In this document: positions 37,181-49,656 of the stretch, piece by piece
How the letters are laid out: each line of letters begins with the position of its first letter
Position numbering within the stretch: position 1 is the first letter of the stretch
Assembly: GCA_025024175.1 (NCBI GenBank)
Contig: QCXZ01000137.1
Span: 27,581,327-27,645,326 of the forward strand
Direction: 5' to 3'
From: Rhyzopertha dominica
Taxonomy: Eukaryota; Arthropoda; Insecta; Coleoptera; Bostrichidae
DNA: 64,000 bases
Notes under the pieces: model-generated
Databases searched by the model: none
Told to the model about the DNA's origin: nothing
The model's input: the letters and a program-made list of their open reading frames with translations, nothing else
Made by a program: the position numbers and the translations under genes

Positions 37181-37470
37181 CAGGGAGATTCATAACGAAT
37201 GAGAAAAGCGTGAACTGGAGACAGGTAAATGTTTTTTGCACAAGAAAAGCAGCAGAAAACATTATTTTATCTTGAAGTTGTATATACAGGGAGGCACAAA
37301 GTTTTGCGATGTATAGTAGTCCNGACTGTAGAACTTAGCGCTGTCTAGAAGATATAACACGTGCGTTATTAGATTTGCATTCGTCAGCAGAAAAAACTTC
37401 TATATGTAATTGTTATTCTTAACTTTGATACCCCGTATTATTGCTAATATTATTAATATGAATCGCCCTG
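37181..37470. mobile_element. 290-bp TA-flanked MITE hosting a second MITE
   Basis: CAGGGAGATTCATA after TATA is mirrored by TATGAATCGCCCTG before TATA, giving imperfect inverted ends of about 14 bp with a TA target. The shared CAGGG start resembles the ends of the larger foldback elements in this window. An inner element occupies 37287-37434. Confidence 0.6.
37287..37434. mobile_element. Inner 148-bp MITE
   Basis: CAGGGAGGCACAAAGTT after TATATA is mirrored by AACTTTGATACCCCG before TA. It lies wholly inside the 290-bp element, so it inserted later. One N (37323) lies inside. It has no coding capacity. Confidence 0.5.
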
Positions 37471-40400
37471 TATATACACATCATCTGTCATTGTAGTTTC
37501 ATGGTAGAAGTAAATACTTTATAAATTCATACAAAGAAAGCAATAAAGCTTGGTCCGTTGAGGTACGATGATGCATCAACTATAGACAGCGTCAAGGCCC
37601 TATATAGGTATAATATCCGTAAGTATTCTCACTTGATCGATTTATCTAAGGCACCGATAACAAAATTGTCCTTACAGTATAACCCAATTACAACATACTC
37701 TTTATTATGCTTATAATAACGTAACGTAGTCTGTCACGGCTAACTTCAACAAGCGCTTATAGTAATCACAATCTACCCACATATAACGTACTTTTGATAT
37801 AACGCTTATTTGCAAGGCTACCTTAAAAGTTTTCTTTTATGGCTTACTGAACTAGTCACAGCCGTACCGTGGCAATACAGTTAATCATTGGCGAATTTAT
37901 CTATCTATCTATCTATGTCAAGAGTATTGTTTGGGAAATTTAACCAAATAAATTGAAAGTACCCAAGGTAACAAAAAATGTTTTGGTAACATGCAGTTTT
38001 GTTATAATCATTTTATGTAAGCATAACTTGATACACACCTACATTTGTTTAAATTTTGTCTTATCCCCTTCCCCACTTTCGCTTAACTTTTAACTTTGCC
38101 TTTCACCCTCCACAATCCTAAATTCGCTACTATATACAACTTGTTATACAATGTGAGATATACTCTGACGTTATGTTCGTTATGTTAGCTGTACATCCTA
38201 GACTGACTATAATAAACATCGCATCACATTTCATTTGGATCTTTACACTGTGCGTGCTCTAGGTAGTAACATTTGAAAATATAGGTAATCAGTACGCTAA
38301 TACGCAGCAAATATATCGTTCGTTACAAGCAATCTGCACAAACCTAGAAAATTGCAAAATTACTCGGGTATTTCAGGTAATGTGCAAAATGGTTGGTGTA
38401 CTGCCGACCCCACCGATTTAAATTGCAAACATCCCACACTGCAAACAGCCGGTGATGCACTCTCGTATCTTCAACGGTTCTCTAGGACAAATAAAACACT
38501 TCATCTTTTGCTGTTTAATGCAAATAACAAAAGGTGAAAAACGGACCTCCGGTCTGCCGTGAGCGCAGTGGTCCCTCGAAAATAACATTTGTACTATTAA
38601 ACTGTGATAAATTACTAAATTAAGTAAGTAGGGTTAAGTTCTTTTATAAACATCTTATATTATGTCGCATATCTGTAACCATTTTAATATCTTGTATACG
38701 AATGACTTAGTGTATCTCATTTTCATGTCCGACTAATGTATTTTATATTTATATTTTGTATTGACAAGGCGAGATTAGTTGGCACGACCGGAAATTTTTG
38801 GGGTTTTTAATTTAATACGTCCGGGGATTCTCGTTTTTATTATTATTTCCCATGCGCATCAATACAGGTTTCAAATAAGGATGACTACATTAAATTACGA
38901 TTCCTGTATTTGCTGCTGTCGCGTCATGGTTTGCTTGTTCTTTGTAAAGGTGAAGCTTCTTTGTGAGCTTGTATATGGGTACGTATATGAGAGTCTGTTG
39001 TCTCTGACTTCAGATGTATCATGGACGTTTGGCAGGCTTTGCTTGTACCAGTTGACAGCGGCTGTTGCATTAGGTTTAATTCACATTTGGCAACTGGGGT
39101 GTTTCCTAAAGCTGGTAGCCGTACTCCGCTTAGTCTTAGGGTTACTCCTATTCTTTATTTTTTATTTCAGTGGCTTCCCGGATCAATCTCTGATGATTTC
39201 AGGCTATCTTTTGGATAGCACTAGCATATATGTGCTATTGTGTAAAATTTCTTCTGGGCTTCAAGGACTGTTGTGGTAATTGATAAGGGTCCTAAGAACG
39301 CTCTCAGTATGCATTATACCATATGGGCACGAAACGCATTAAACGCTTTATGCCGATAAAAGTTCTCTTCTGTCCTTAGCTGTTCTTGGAGCATGTGGAG
39401 ATATTTGCGTCTGTTTAAAACGATTGCTATGTCAAGGCGCATAAGCTTTTCCAACCTCTGATCGTTCTGTTTTTTATTTGAGCGTTCCTATTCTAATAAA
39501 AATTCTGATCTCATTACTATTAGCTAGGTAGATTTGCCTTACCCATCTATTTTTTTGTATAAGGGTTTTGAAAGAACATGTTTTATGGGCTCGCTGTGTC
39601 AACGCAATTTATTATGCACCACTTTTGCCTTGGATGGTCGTTTGAATTTCGGTTCCGGTTTACATATATAAATATCGGAATTCAATATTTGTGAGTGTGG
39701 TTAGTAAGCTTTCTGTATACGGTACGTACTAGGCGATATTCGGACCAAATTGCCAAAACGTCAAGGAAAGCTATTCAACCATATTCTTTTGTTTCTATCG
39801 TGAATGCGATGTTGAGGTTTTTTCTTGCATTGTTTCCACTAACATTGCCAGAGAAGTTTAAAAACGAGAATTATCTTCTCGTTGCGAGTGAGTTAGCATC
39901 TTTGGAATTTGTTAACATTGAAAATATTAGTGTAGGTAATTGATTGCTGATAACTTGTCACATTTCTTTTATGAAATACTTTCCCTATAATTTACTAGTT
40001 TTGAAGGGCTTTACGATTCTATTAAACATGAATACAGGTGGTCACTTTTTAAAAACTAAATATAATTAATATTACTTCAAGTTTAGTAGATTTAGTTGTA
40101 AAAGCGAAATAAGATAAAACAATTCGCTTATTAAATTTAACACACTGTCCGTATGTGATATTTCTAACAAACCTATGTATTTTATAGGCAAATAACTTCG
40201 TCCGTAGTATTACATTCAAAATGAACCCCCCCTTTTGGTACTAAGTGAACTAACCGAGAGTAAAGCTCCGACTCCGGCATTTTCTAGTTAATCAAAAGTC
40301 CCGAGTAACGTTCCACTGTCATTAATTAAATTCCGTTTTTTGCGATTCGCGATTCCATTGGATCAACGAGAAGCGCTTCATTGTTTTCTTCGCTTCTGCA

Positions 40401-42178
40401 TTACGGCGAAGAGCTTGCAGATGTGTAATTTACGAAGCTCATTCGGTGAATGCGAGCACGTTGCGGTTATAAAATACGAATACTTACCCTTTATCCGTTT
40501 CTCCCAGTACGCAGTCATGAAATCCACTCGTTTACGCTAATGCTGAAATAAGCTTTCGAATAGGTATTGCGGCGATTTAACTAATTCAGGTCATTCAAGA
40601 CGAATGCGGGAATGTGTGCGAATATCGTGTCTCTGCAACGGCGATTATTAAAAACTACCCTAATTAAATATATTGCACGTTGGGATAACATTCAGCTTCA
40701 AAGACAAATATGTTTTGGATAACGCATTCTATTTTCTTTTAAAATGCGATCGCTTGCTTCATGTATTAATGCTTAAACGCTCAATACATCCAGAGTTTCG
40801 TCTTCGTTTGGACTCATCAGGTAGAATACTAAAGATACTGACCAACGCCGACTGCCCGTTTACATACACGGTTTGTGATTAAAGCAGCATTTGCTGACTT
40901 CTAATACACAGTTGTTTTTCAGATCCGAGGTCCGTACAGCTATTGCTATTCCAAATGCTTTTATACAGCGGAGCTACACTAATGCACATTAAAATGGAAA
41001 CGGAGATAATTTCGTGGCATAACGTAGCACCGTGCTCGTCTATCTTTGCCGTAATGTCGCTTGTGAAGTGAGTCTAATTATTTACCAAACTATTAAAAGA
41101 GAGTGTTTTACTGTCGAGGATGGTATTCGGTAATAAACAAAAATCCAATATTATGCAGTATTTAAATTACACATTATATTTTTCGCTAAAATAGTTCTAA
41201 TGGAAAATCATTAGATCAAGTATATCTTGTATAATTATTCCACTGCGTAAATAAAATAAATTATTTTCCGTAACAAGCTGTATAGTAAGTCGCTTCATTG
41301 TACCTATCGCACTGCACTGCGAACAATTTGGTTTCGCTCCGACATATTTAGCAATATTTTGTCGTCAAAAGCCGTTAAAAGAGGCAGTGCTTATCAGTAT
41401 TTGCACAACCCGAAAACATCAGACTCCACCACAGCAAGCGATCACTTTTTTAACGAACATTCGACATTAATCTGGAAGGTCTGAGCGAGGTAAATAAATA
41501 AAATCGAACCACCGAGGNGGAGGAATTATTAGTCTGGTTGGGTTAACTGTAAGATGATAAATAAGGTGATGGTAATAAGAGGTTATAGTAGCAAAACGAA
41601 CCAAATTGTGTGGTCTAGTTATTGTCCGAATTGTAAGTGCTAATGAAACATAGAACCCTCTGTATTCAAAATTTGTTACAGTATAGTGCTACGTATAAAC
41701 GGACAGCGTAGTGGGAAATGCAATCATTTGTGTTAACAAAAAATAAACTTAGTTATTGTATAATTGTGTTCTCATAATAAGTTAGCAGAGTATTATGTAA
41801 ACATACATTGCAGCTTTGAGCTAATACAATTTCTGTCTAGTATAAGTGAGTCAATAGGACAGTGCCGCTGAGGCAATTCTGGACTCGAAGATCTACAAAG
41901 TGTGACCTGTTTGATTTATCGTTCCGTATTGAAATTTAGATAATGTGTTTTTCAGTTTCATAAGTTAAGTAGGTAATTAGATTCAAAGTTAACGCGATAA
42001 AAGCATAAGATTTTGTCAGAATTGTAAAAAAAAACAAATATCCATAGCATATCTTCTCGGCTTCCGAGGTGAAATCATGTATTGTTGTTCTCGCTCTCTG
42101 CCGACGTTTGGTCCACGCTCGTCCGGGACATCTTCATGGTTGTGTTTGTAGAGGAAGCACACAACTGACAAATTTTAG
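37471..42178. other. 4.7 kb without a recognised gene
   Basis: A (TCTA)n microsatellite lies at about 37898-37914. The longest open frame, 38779-39279, is hydrophobic in plus sense and lacks any domain I recognise. Frames at 38352-38537, 39695-39943, 40340-40540 and 40673-40882 are likewise unassigned. Some of this may be old LINE debris, but I cannot show it. Confidence 0.35.
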
Positions 42179-42350
42179 GATCTGAAACCGTATACCATAT
42201 TGCGATGAAGAGTTGCAGAGCCCCGCCGAAATCCGTGCTCAATCGCTAACCGGAAGGTCTGAATTTCACAGTCGCGGCAATGTAGCACTTCCCACAAGGT
42301 AGAAACGATAGGAGAAAACGATATTCCTATTAAGGAGAAAAAAAAGTCCT
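42179..42350 (+). repeat. Fragment related to the Jockey LINE 3' UTR
   Basis: AACCGGAAGGTCTGAATTTC, ACAGTCGCGGCAA and AGGAGAAAACGATATT follow the same order and orientation as AACCGGGTGGCATGAACCTC, ACAGTCGCGGCAA and AGGAGAAAATGATATT in the LINE 3' UTR (31770-31905). It ends in an A-rich run (GGAGAAAAAAAAG). It therefore looks like a 5'-truncated insertion of a related LINE. Confidence 0.6.
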
Positions 42351-43495
42351 GATTTTGCAAGAAAACATAGACTACCGCCGCGGAAACTTACGACCAAGGA
42401 TGTGCACAGCAGAATCTATGGACCTTGAAAGACATTAGTCAATTACAAAGAAAATCACAATAATATATAAACAATCGTCTTCTGTTCGTGGTAAAGGACA
42501 ATATGTAAGGGAACAAAGGAATAAATGGCACTTACCTGAGTGACGTTTTGTGTTGTAGGCTGTTGATATAGACGTAAATGCAGCTCTTATGACTCGGTTT
42601 TATGACTCGGTTGATGACCGTTGATCGTATAATGAGAATTTGGTATATATTGCTAGAAGCCAAAAGGCCTAAATCCAAGGCCAAAAGGCATAAGGTTAAA
42701 ACAACTAACATGACTGTTAGATCGCGGAAATATTAAAACGTGCTGTGTCAGTCAAGCATTAGAACTGTCGAAGTGTGATAATAATAATAGTTGAATTATG
42801 GAATACAGATTTTATCACTAAGTTATATGCTACATGTTTGGAAAAATCGGTATTGAAAATAATATCAATTCGACTTATCTGATAACTGAAAACTGAGTAC
42901 AGAGTACCTACATTAAATGCGGTGTGTATTTTTATTTAATTGTGGTAGAATGGCCTAAGGTTTAGACGTAATAAATGTTTGGTATAAACCAACAACATGA
43001 TGATGAATGAGAGAAGGTAATTAGAAATTTGGAAAAGCTCAATTATCTTTACTGAATCAATTAATTAAGCCCATTCGTTGCTAATGATAAAGCAAGCGTA
43101 ACAGAGACTTAATTTTATTTGTGGACTTGAAAACAGGTATACACAACGCTTGAGAGAACGTGATATTCGCAAAAACAAGTTAGTTGAACGTACAGGTTTG
43201 TTCTTATGTGCTCATTTCCAAGAAAGTGCAACCACTTGTTAATTACAGCTATATTTTATTTTAAACAGTTCACCTTAAATCTTGATTCAGAAAGTTGCGT
43301 CCTTACACATTTCACCTTCACTTTCACTAGAATGTTCACTTGCAACTGTCATGCGTCCAAAATAATATTGTTCATATTTAGGACAAGAAATAAGAAATCA
43401 CTTGGTATACCCCAAGTCACTGAAACGATAACTATTAGAAATGTATTTGTTTGATCGTTGTACCCTGCTAACCATTTTAATTGAGGACCACATGG
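42351..43495. other. Downstream flank / 3' UTR of alkaline phosphatase
   Basis: On the minus strand this follows the phosphatase stop codon. AATAAA (minus) at 43260-43255 and 43119-43114, about 240 and 380 bases past the stop, are candidate polyadenylation signals. No other feature is seen. Confidence 0.35.
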
Positions 43496-43867
43496 TTACG
43501 TAATCGCGGAGAGCATCCCCAACACTAAACAAACAAAACTCATAGCGGCCGACGACGTTTCGGATTTGGTTCTCGCTCCGTCATCAGCCATCACGCTGCT
43601 GGCGATCACGACGGGGGATCCTGCGGCTGAAATACTGGACACCTCTGGGACGACGCATGTGCCCCCTTGGGGCGCCGTATAATTATCGATGCCTTGGCAC
43701 CGAAGTCGGTGCTCACCAAGGCAGGCGCTGTAGGCTATGGCGTGGGGTATGTAGCTCTGATCGAATGTCCCCGTGAATAATGTCGTAGCAAGTGGACCAA
43801 GGGCGTATACTGGGACGTCTTCACCGGCATGTGTAGCCCACTGTCGAGGAACAGCAGCAGCGTGTAC
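43496..43867 (-). CDS. Alkaline phosphatase, last exon (C-terminus with GPI signal)
   Basis: Alkaline phosphatases hydrolyse phosphate monoesters at the outer cell surface. This 372-base exon opens after a minus-strand acceptor (TACTAG) in phase 0 and ends at TAA (43498-43496). It encodes VHAAAVP, then ATHAGEDVPVYALGP, which carries the zinc-binding His of the family THGGEDV motif, then FTGTFDQSYIPHAIAYSACL, the conserved E/DQ..I.H..AY..C.G block. After the conserved domain comes a Ser/Ala-rich stretch and a hydrophobic C-terminus (AMSFVCLVLGMLSAIT), the usual form of a GPI-anchor signal. Ala replaces the second Gly of the GGED motif. The 13.1 kb intron before it contains the errantivirus. 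Confidence 0.93.
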   Translation of the reverse strand, partial: VHAAAVPRQWATHAGEDVPVYALGPLATTLFTGTFDQSYIPHAIAYSACLGEHRLRCQGIDNYTAPQGGTCVVPEVSSISAAGSPVVIASSVMADDGARTKSETSSAAMSFVCLVLGMLSAIT

Positions 43868-43989
43868 CTAGTAACCAAAATATTTATGTCAGAAGCAATT
43901 GATGGAAATTTGATTATATGAACTGAACCGTATTCTGGACTACGAAACCGTAGAAGGGTCATGTGCACACTTTATTTTGCGAATTCAAC

Positions 43990-44433
43990 AAAAAAGTCGA
44001 AATTTCTACAAAGTATAAATTTCATCAAAAAAGCGGAAAGTTCGATAAAAATTGTAAATTTTGACAAAAAGTGTATATAACCACCAAACGTGGATATTAT
44101 CGACTGACTAGTATGTAGCCCGTGCATACTTAATTCAAACATTCAACCACCTTAAGAAGTGTTATAATGACATAAGTAGCTATTTGCTTTGGAAATATAA
44201 GTATTGCTTACTACACCTATCGAACTTTTTTAAGCTATTATTAGTTATTGCTTTCACATAAAAGGAATTGAAAGATNTGGTAGGGAAATATTTTTCTCTG
44301 GCTTTATCTCAAAATGAGACAGAACTGTATTTAAATGCGTTCCGTGACATAAGGATTTGCGTTCGGGCATTAAAATCTATTTTTTCTAAGCTTAATTTGT
44401 ACAGGAAAAAACTACGCTGCTGTTGCACGCGTG
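43990..44433 (+). pseudogene. Integrase-core transposon remnant, copy A, 5' part
   Basis: Non-coding sequence to about 44260 and then a frame from 44268 (KYFSLALSQNE, YLNAFRDIRI, LKSIFSKLNLYRKK) match copy B at 54590-54150 in inverted orientation. The protein pattern fits the start of an eukaryotic family in which an N-terminal helical region precedes an rve-type integrase core (similar to IS3EU-type transposons; family name is inference). It is interrupted at 44433 by the errantivirus and resumes at 51565. One N is at 44276. The remnant lies antisense to the phosphatase, within its intron. Confidence 0.6.
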
Positions 44434-44642
44434 AGTTATGTCATTGCTCTTACGGGAACCTGTTGTTATTACGTTCTCATGCTTATCTCACGTACCTCTG
44501 CTATCATATTACAGATGCTGCATAATGTTAGAATTAAAAGTTAGTCTGATGTAACCGTTTGTATCGTACAGATCATTGTCATCATTCTCAAATAAAGTAA
44601 ACATTTTTTAAAAACAGTTTTTCTAAATGAAAACCTGTAACT
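44434..44642 (+). repeat. Left LTR of the errantivirus
   Basis: 209 bp beginning AGTTATG and ending GTAACT, the errantivirus form of LTR ends. By eye it is identical to the right LTR. CGTG at 44430-44433 is the target duplication. TGGCGCAGTCAGTAGGAT follows directly, matching the tRNA-Ser type primer-binding site of errantiviruses. Confidence 0.95.
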
Positions 44643-44845
44643 GGCGCAGTCAGTAGGATATCTTTTCGGGGTTTTGCATCGCGCAGTGCCGTCCGTTTTA
44701 ACGGTTTACCGAAGATATCCGCCGTACCGAAAAATCTCCAAAGGTCAACAACCAGAGGAATCAGCGAGTACAATCCACCGTGGATAGCTGCGATCATCCT
44801 CCTGGAAACCTAATGGGATTGCACCAAGCTTCTGTCTTCGCGTGC

Positions 44846-44853
44846 ATGTAAGT
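44846..44853 (+). promoter_or_regulatory. Candidate splice donor for the env mRNA
   Basis: CAT|GTAAGT in the leader, 25 bases upstream of the gag ATG. Unspliced, it contains the minimal ATG-TAA. Joined to the acceptor at 49656, its AT would combine with the G at 49657 to make an ATG in frame with env. Confidence 0.5.
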
Positions 44854-44872
44854 ACAGTTTTGATTTTGTTAT

Positions 44873-46000
44873 ATGACTGAACTGGAACAGTTATTGGAAA
44901 ATCTATCGCTACAAGACGAAAACGAAGATTCCATTCAAACCGCTAATAATTCAAATTCTATAAGCTTAGCATCAGTTATGGAATTTAAAACAGAATATCT
45001 TAACTGTGTTCCCACATTCTCGGGAAATCCAGGCGAACTAAATGAGTTCATCGCGAGTGCTGACTCGATTGTAAATACATTTTGTGACAGACAAAATCCA
45101 AACAATTTCTTAAATACTTACATATTCAGATCGATACAGAATAAACTAGTAGGAAATGCAAAAATTGCCGTGAACACCCAAACATGTACGACTTGGGAAG
45201 ATCTAAAATTAGCACTAAGCAGAAATTTCTCGGATCAAAGAGACGAAGTTTGCCTTATCAGAGATCTCGTTCTCACAAAACAAAATAATTTAACACCACT
45301 TCAATATTACGAAAAATGTATACATCTTTTGAATCTCTTGTGTTCGTATGTAGATTCACATGAAACACTTGCAACGAGCAAGGAAACGAAACGAACTTTG
45401 TACAATAATTTAACACTGAAAACTTTCTTGGCAGGATTAAAAGAGCCGCTAGGTAGTTCTGTCCGCGCTATGCGTCCAGGTACTCTACAAATTGCTTTAC
45501 AATATATCAATGAAGAAAATAACATCCGTTATTGCCAAAAGGATGTTTCGACTAAAAATTTTAATCCATCAGTACCGATAGGTAACAACAGAAGTTCATT
45601 TCCTTCGCAACCTATTAAGTACGAAACACGACCAGTTCAAATGAATTATCCAACGAACTCTCAAGTGTTCAAAAAACCGCCTCAACCTCAAAACAAAAAT
45701 GTTTTCAGGCCAAATCCAAATTATAGACCAGATTACAAACCAACCCCAATGAGTGTTAGTACAGGCCGTACATTTGCACCTCGTACAGCTCAAAATAACC
45801 AAAACTTTATGTCAGAAGAATTATTCAATGCAGAAACTATTCAAGACGAACCTGATGTGTGTCCGCCGATTAGTTCATCAAATAATCAATATTTTCATGA
45901 CGAAGCAATAAATCCGAAAAATTTAGAAACCTTTGATGAAGAAAATCTCATACAAAACGAAAATTTTTACGAAGCCAACATTCCAACCGAGACAACGTAA
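44873..46000 (+). CDS. gag: Errantivirus Gag, 375 aa
   Basis: The ATG at 44873 opens an uninterrupted frame of 375 codons, 231 bases past the left LTR. The central part (about residues 40-210) has the alpha-helical capsid pattern of errantivirus Gag (FSGNPGELNEFIASADSIV, FRSIQNKLVGNAKIAV, LREPL-like AGLKEPLGSSVRAMRPGTL). The C-terminal third is rich in Asn, Pro and Gln and lacks CCHC zinc knuckles, as in other errantiviruses. It overlaps the pol frame, which is open in the -1 frame before the gag stop at 45998-46000, so pol is probably made by -1 frameshifting. The frame looks intact. Confidence 0.92.
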   Translation: MTELEQLLENLSLQDENEDSIQTANNSNSISLASVMEFKTEYLNCVPTFSGNPGELNEFIASADSIVNTFCDRQNPNNFLNTYIFRSIQNKLVGNAKIAVNTQTCTTWEDLKLALSRNFSDQRDEVCLIRDLVLTKQNNLTPLQYYEKCIHLLNLLCSYVDSHETLATSKETKRTLYNNLTLKTFLAGLKEPLGSSVRAMRPGTLQIALQYINEENNIRYCQKDVSTKNFNPSVPIGNNRSSFPSQPIKYETRPVQMNYPTNSQVFKKPPQPQNKNVFRPNPNYRPDYKPTPMSVSTGRTFAPRTAQNNQNFMSEELFNAETIQDEPDVCPPISSSNNQYFHDEAINPKNLETFDEENLIQNENFYEANIPTETT

Positions 46001-49000
46001 TTTCAATTAATTTTAATGACGATAATTTAAGTAAGTTACCATACATAGTAATACCGGAATATAATCTTAAGTTGCTTGTAGATACTGGAGCCACAAAATC
46101 TTTTATAGACCCGGAAGTAGCTCATCAACTATTTCCGCAGACCATTCATTATGATCCATTTATAATTACGAGCGTGTTTTCAGAATCAGCGCATAAATAT
46201 GGTGCATGGATGCCCATGTCAAAAATCTTTAATCTTCCTAATTCACACATGAAATTTCACCTTTTCAAATTTCATAATATTTTCAGAGGATTAATCGGAC
46301 TAGATAATCTCAAAATCTTAAAAGCAAAATTAGATTTCGAAACCGGTTACTTAATAACGCCCAACGCAAAAATTAAACTACAGTACCAAATAATAAAAAA
46401 CCAAATTAATTCCGTTACAATTGAACCTAGAGTTGAAAAAGTTATCAAAGTTAGGACTTCTATCCAGAATGGCGAAATTATAATTCCCCACACAAAATTG
46501 CACAGTTGTGAAATTCCAGAATGTATCACGATAGCCAAAAATGGCTACGCTTTGACAACAGTTTTAAATAAAGACGAAAAGGAAATTTCTCTAGACTTTT
46601 CAGAACCTTTACCAGTCGAAAAATTTATATATCAGGAATCCAACTTTAATAACTTAAATGTCAAACCTTTTAACAAGAAACCAAATTTAGATTTATCCAA
46701 ATTACGTCTTAACCACCTTAACGAGGAAGAAAGGACAGTAATAATAGATATTTGCACGGAATATGCCGACATTTTTTATAATGAATCCGACCCGTTAACG
46801 TTTACAAATCAAATAAAACATTTCATACATACTTCTGACGAAATTCCTGTCTATTCTAAAACTTACCGGTACCCCCAGATTCATAAAGAAGAGGTACATA
46901 AACAGATAAATAAAATGCTTGATCAAAATTTGATTCAACCCAGTCATTCGCCTTGGTCCTCACCCATATGGGTAGTTCCAAAGAAGCTTGACGCTACAGG
47001 TAAACAAAAATGGAGAGTCGTCATTGATTATCGACGCCTAAACGAAAAGACTATCGATGATAAATATCCTCTCCCGAATATCAATGATCTCCTTGATAAA
47101 CTAGGCCGTTGTCAATATTTTACTACGCTTGATCTTGCTAGTGGTTTCCATCAAATAGAGATGAATAAAAATGATATACCAAAAACCGCATTTTCGACAG
47201 AATTTGGCCTTTATGAATTTTTGCGCATGCCCTTTGGCCTCAAGAACGCGCCGGCAACCTTCCAAAGGGTTATGGATAACGTTCTGAGAGGAATCCAAAA
47301 TGAAAAATGCCTTGTCTATCTTGACGACATAATTATTTTTAGCGTATCTTTACAAGAGCATATCAATAATTTGAGAACAGTTTTCCAAAGACTCCGCGAC
47401 ACCAAATTCAAAATTGAATTAAACAAATCTGAATTTCTTAGACGAGAAGTTGCTTATCTTGGCCATATTATAACGCCAGATGGAATTAAACCTAACCCGG
47501 ATAAAGTGAAAGCAATCAAACAATTTCCAATTCCAAAAACCACAAAACAAATTAAAGCTTTCCTCGGACTTTTAGGCTACTACCGAAAATTCATTGACAA
47601 TTTTGCCCACATCACCAAACCACTGACTAAATGCCTTAAAAAGGGAGCAGAAATCATACATGACGACGAATTCATTCAATGTTTCAATCGATGTAAAAAT
47701 CTTCTTATCAACGAACCAATACTTCAATATCCAGACTATTCAAAACCATTCAATCTCACCACCGATGCCAGCAATGTAGCGATTGGAGCCGTATTGTCAC
47801 AAGGACCAATAGGTCAAGATTTGCCAATTGCGTACGCGTCGCGCACTTTAAACGAAAGTGAACAAAATTATTCTACAATTGAGAAAGAACTTCTTGCAAT
47901 CGTATATGCCGTTAAATATTTCAGACCCTATATTTTTGGAAGACGCTTTAACATAATTACAGACCACAAGCCTCTCCAATGGCTTATGTCACTAAAAGAA
48001 CCAAATTCCAAATTAATTAGATGGAGACTTAAATTGGAAGAATTTGACTATGTGATTCACTATAAAAAAGGAAAATTAAACTCCAATGCTGACGCCCTTT
48101 CTAGAGTCGAAATTAACGTCAACGAAACAAACACAATTTTCGAATATATCCAAAAATTTAACGAAGAGTTAATGAACAATCCTGGTACATCAAAATCAAA
48201 ACTTTCATTAATAGCAAACGTAGACGAATCAGATCTTGCTAACGATCTCCCGTCTGTAACACAACATTCAAACGATAATGAAGAACCAATTGTCCAAATT
48301 CCTATTACAGATTCCCCATTAAATGTAGCGAAAAATCAGATAGTTATGCAGTTCGTGGCGCATTCACCTGCTAAACCAAGAATCGAAAAATTCCATGATC
48401 AAAGACAACGAATCACCGTCCAGCTGTCAACTCAAAATTTAGAACGTGATTTAGTAACGTTTATAAAGGAATACATGGTACCGAAACCAGCATATTATAT
48501 TTATTTAGAAAAACAAAATTATTACGAGAAAATTTGTGAAATCATCAGGAAAAACTTTAAATGGCCGTCTTATAATTTAAGGCTTACCAGAACAAAATTA
48601 ATAGATGTTCAAGATAAAGATGAAATCGAACAAATTATCGAAAATTACCATTTAGGCAAAACCAATCATCGAGGTACCGAAGAAACGTACATAAAACTCA
48701 AAAATGTATATTTCTGGCCGAATATGAAAGATACTATTCAAAATTATATCAATCACTGTGAAATATGCCAACGCGCTAAGTATGAAAGAAATCCACTAAA
48801 ACCAGAACTAAATATTACACCGACAGCTAGCAAGCCATTAGAAATTATACACATCGATACATTTCAAGTCGAAAAAACTAAATTTCTAACAATAATTGAC
48901 GCATTTTCAAAATATGCTCAAGCATACTACATCAGTTCCCTAAATCCCGTAGATATTACAGATTCATTCATAGACTTCTTTTCTCATCATGGTATACCAA

Positions 49001-49638
49001 AACTCATAATTGTAGATAACGGAAAGGAATTCAAAAATGTTGTAATTCAAGAACTGTTGGAACTACACAAAATTAAAATACATTTCACCACGCCACATAA
49101 TCCTGACTCTAATGGACAAATTGAAAGATTACACAGTACTTTACTAGAACACATCCGTATATTAAATGCTTCCGAGACCCACAAAGATAGTATTCGAACA
49201 AAAATGAAATATGCCATAATTGGATATAATAATTCAGTACACTCCGCTACCAAATTAAAACCGATCGATATCATTAATGGTCATATCACCACAGAAACAC
49301 CTTTAGATGTAGACATTAACAAAACACTCATGAGTATTTACGTCCAAGATCATAGAGATGCTGCCAAAGCTATTTATAAGGAAATTAATAAAAAATTGAT
49401 AGACACCAAATCTAACGTGATAGGTAAACGTAACGAAACTAGAGAAACAGTTACGCTAGACCCAGAACAACCAATCTACGAAAAATCATATGCAAGAAAT
49501 AAAACTGGAAACAAATTCCAAGAACCAACTGTTTTACAAGCAGTTAACCCTAATCGTAAGATAGCTTTTACTCCTCGCGCTAAAATACACTTTAGTAATA
49601 TACGCAGACCGTTTAAAAAGAAACGATCTTCAAAATAA
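46001..49638 (+). CDS. pol: Errantivirus Pol polyprotein (protease, RT, RNase H, integrase)
   Basis: The frame is open from within the 3' end of gag (no ATG needed) to TAA at 49636-49638. Domains in order: protease LLVDTGATKSFID (about 46070), reverse transcriptase with YPLPNINDLLDKLG, LDLASGFHQIEM, LRMPFGLKNAPATFQR and the catalytic LVYLDDIIIFS (about 47310), RNase H with LTTDASNVAIGAVLSQG (about 47755) and DHKPLQWL, then integrase with an HHCC zinc site (about 48645-48775), IHIDTF, IIVDNGKEFKN and GQIERLHSTLLE as the D,D,E triad. No stop or shift interrupts it. All catalytic residues are present, so it may be active. Confidence 0.94.
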
Positions 49639-49647
49639 ACTGAATGA

Positions 49648-49656
49648 TTGTTTCAG
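49648..49656 (+). promoter_or_regulatory. Candidate splice acceptor for the env mRNA
   Basis: TTGTTTCAG lies 10 bases after the pol stop and opens directly into the env frame, which has no ATG of its own at its start. Errantivirus env is known to be expressed from a spliced subgenomic RNA. Confidence 0.55.

Noticed and set aside
38779..39279. 166-codon hydrophobic open frame
   Set aside because: No recognisable domain, and composition is explained by a T-rich strand. The opposite strand also gave nothing clear.
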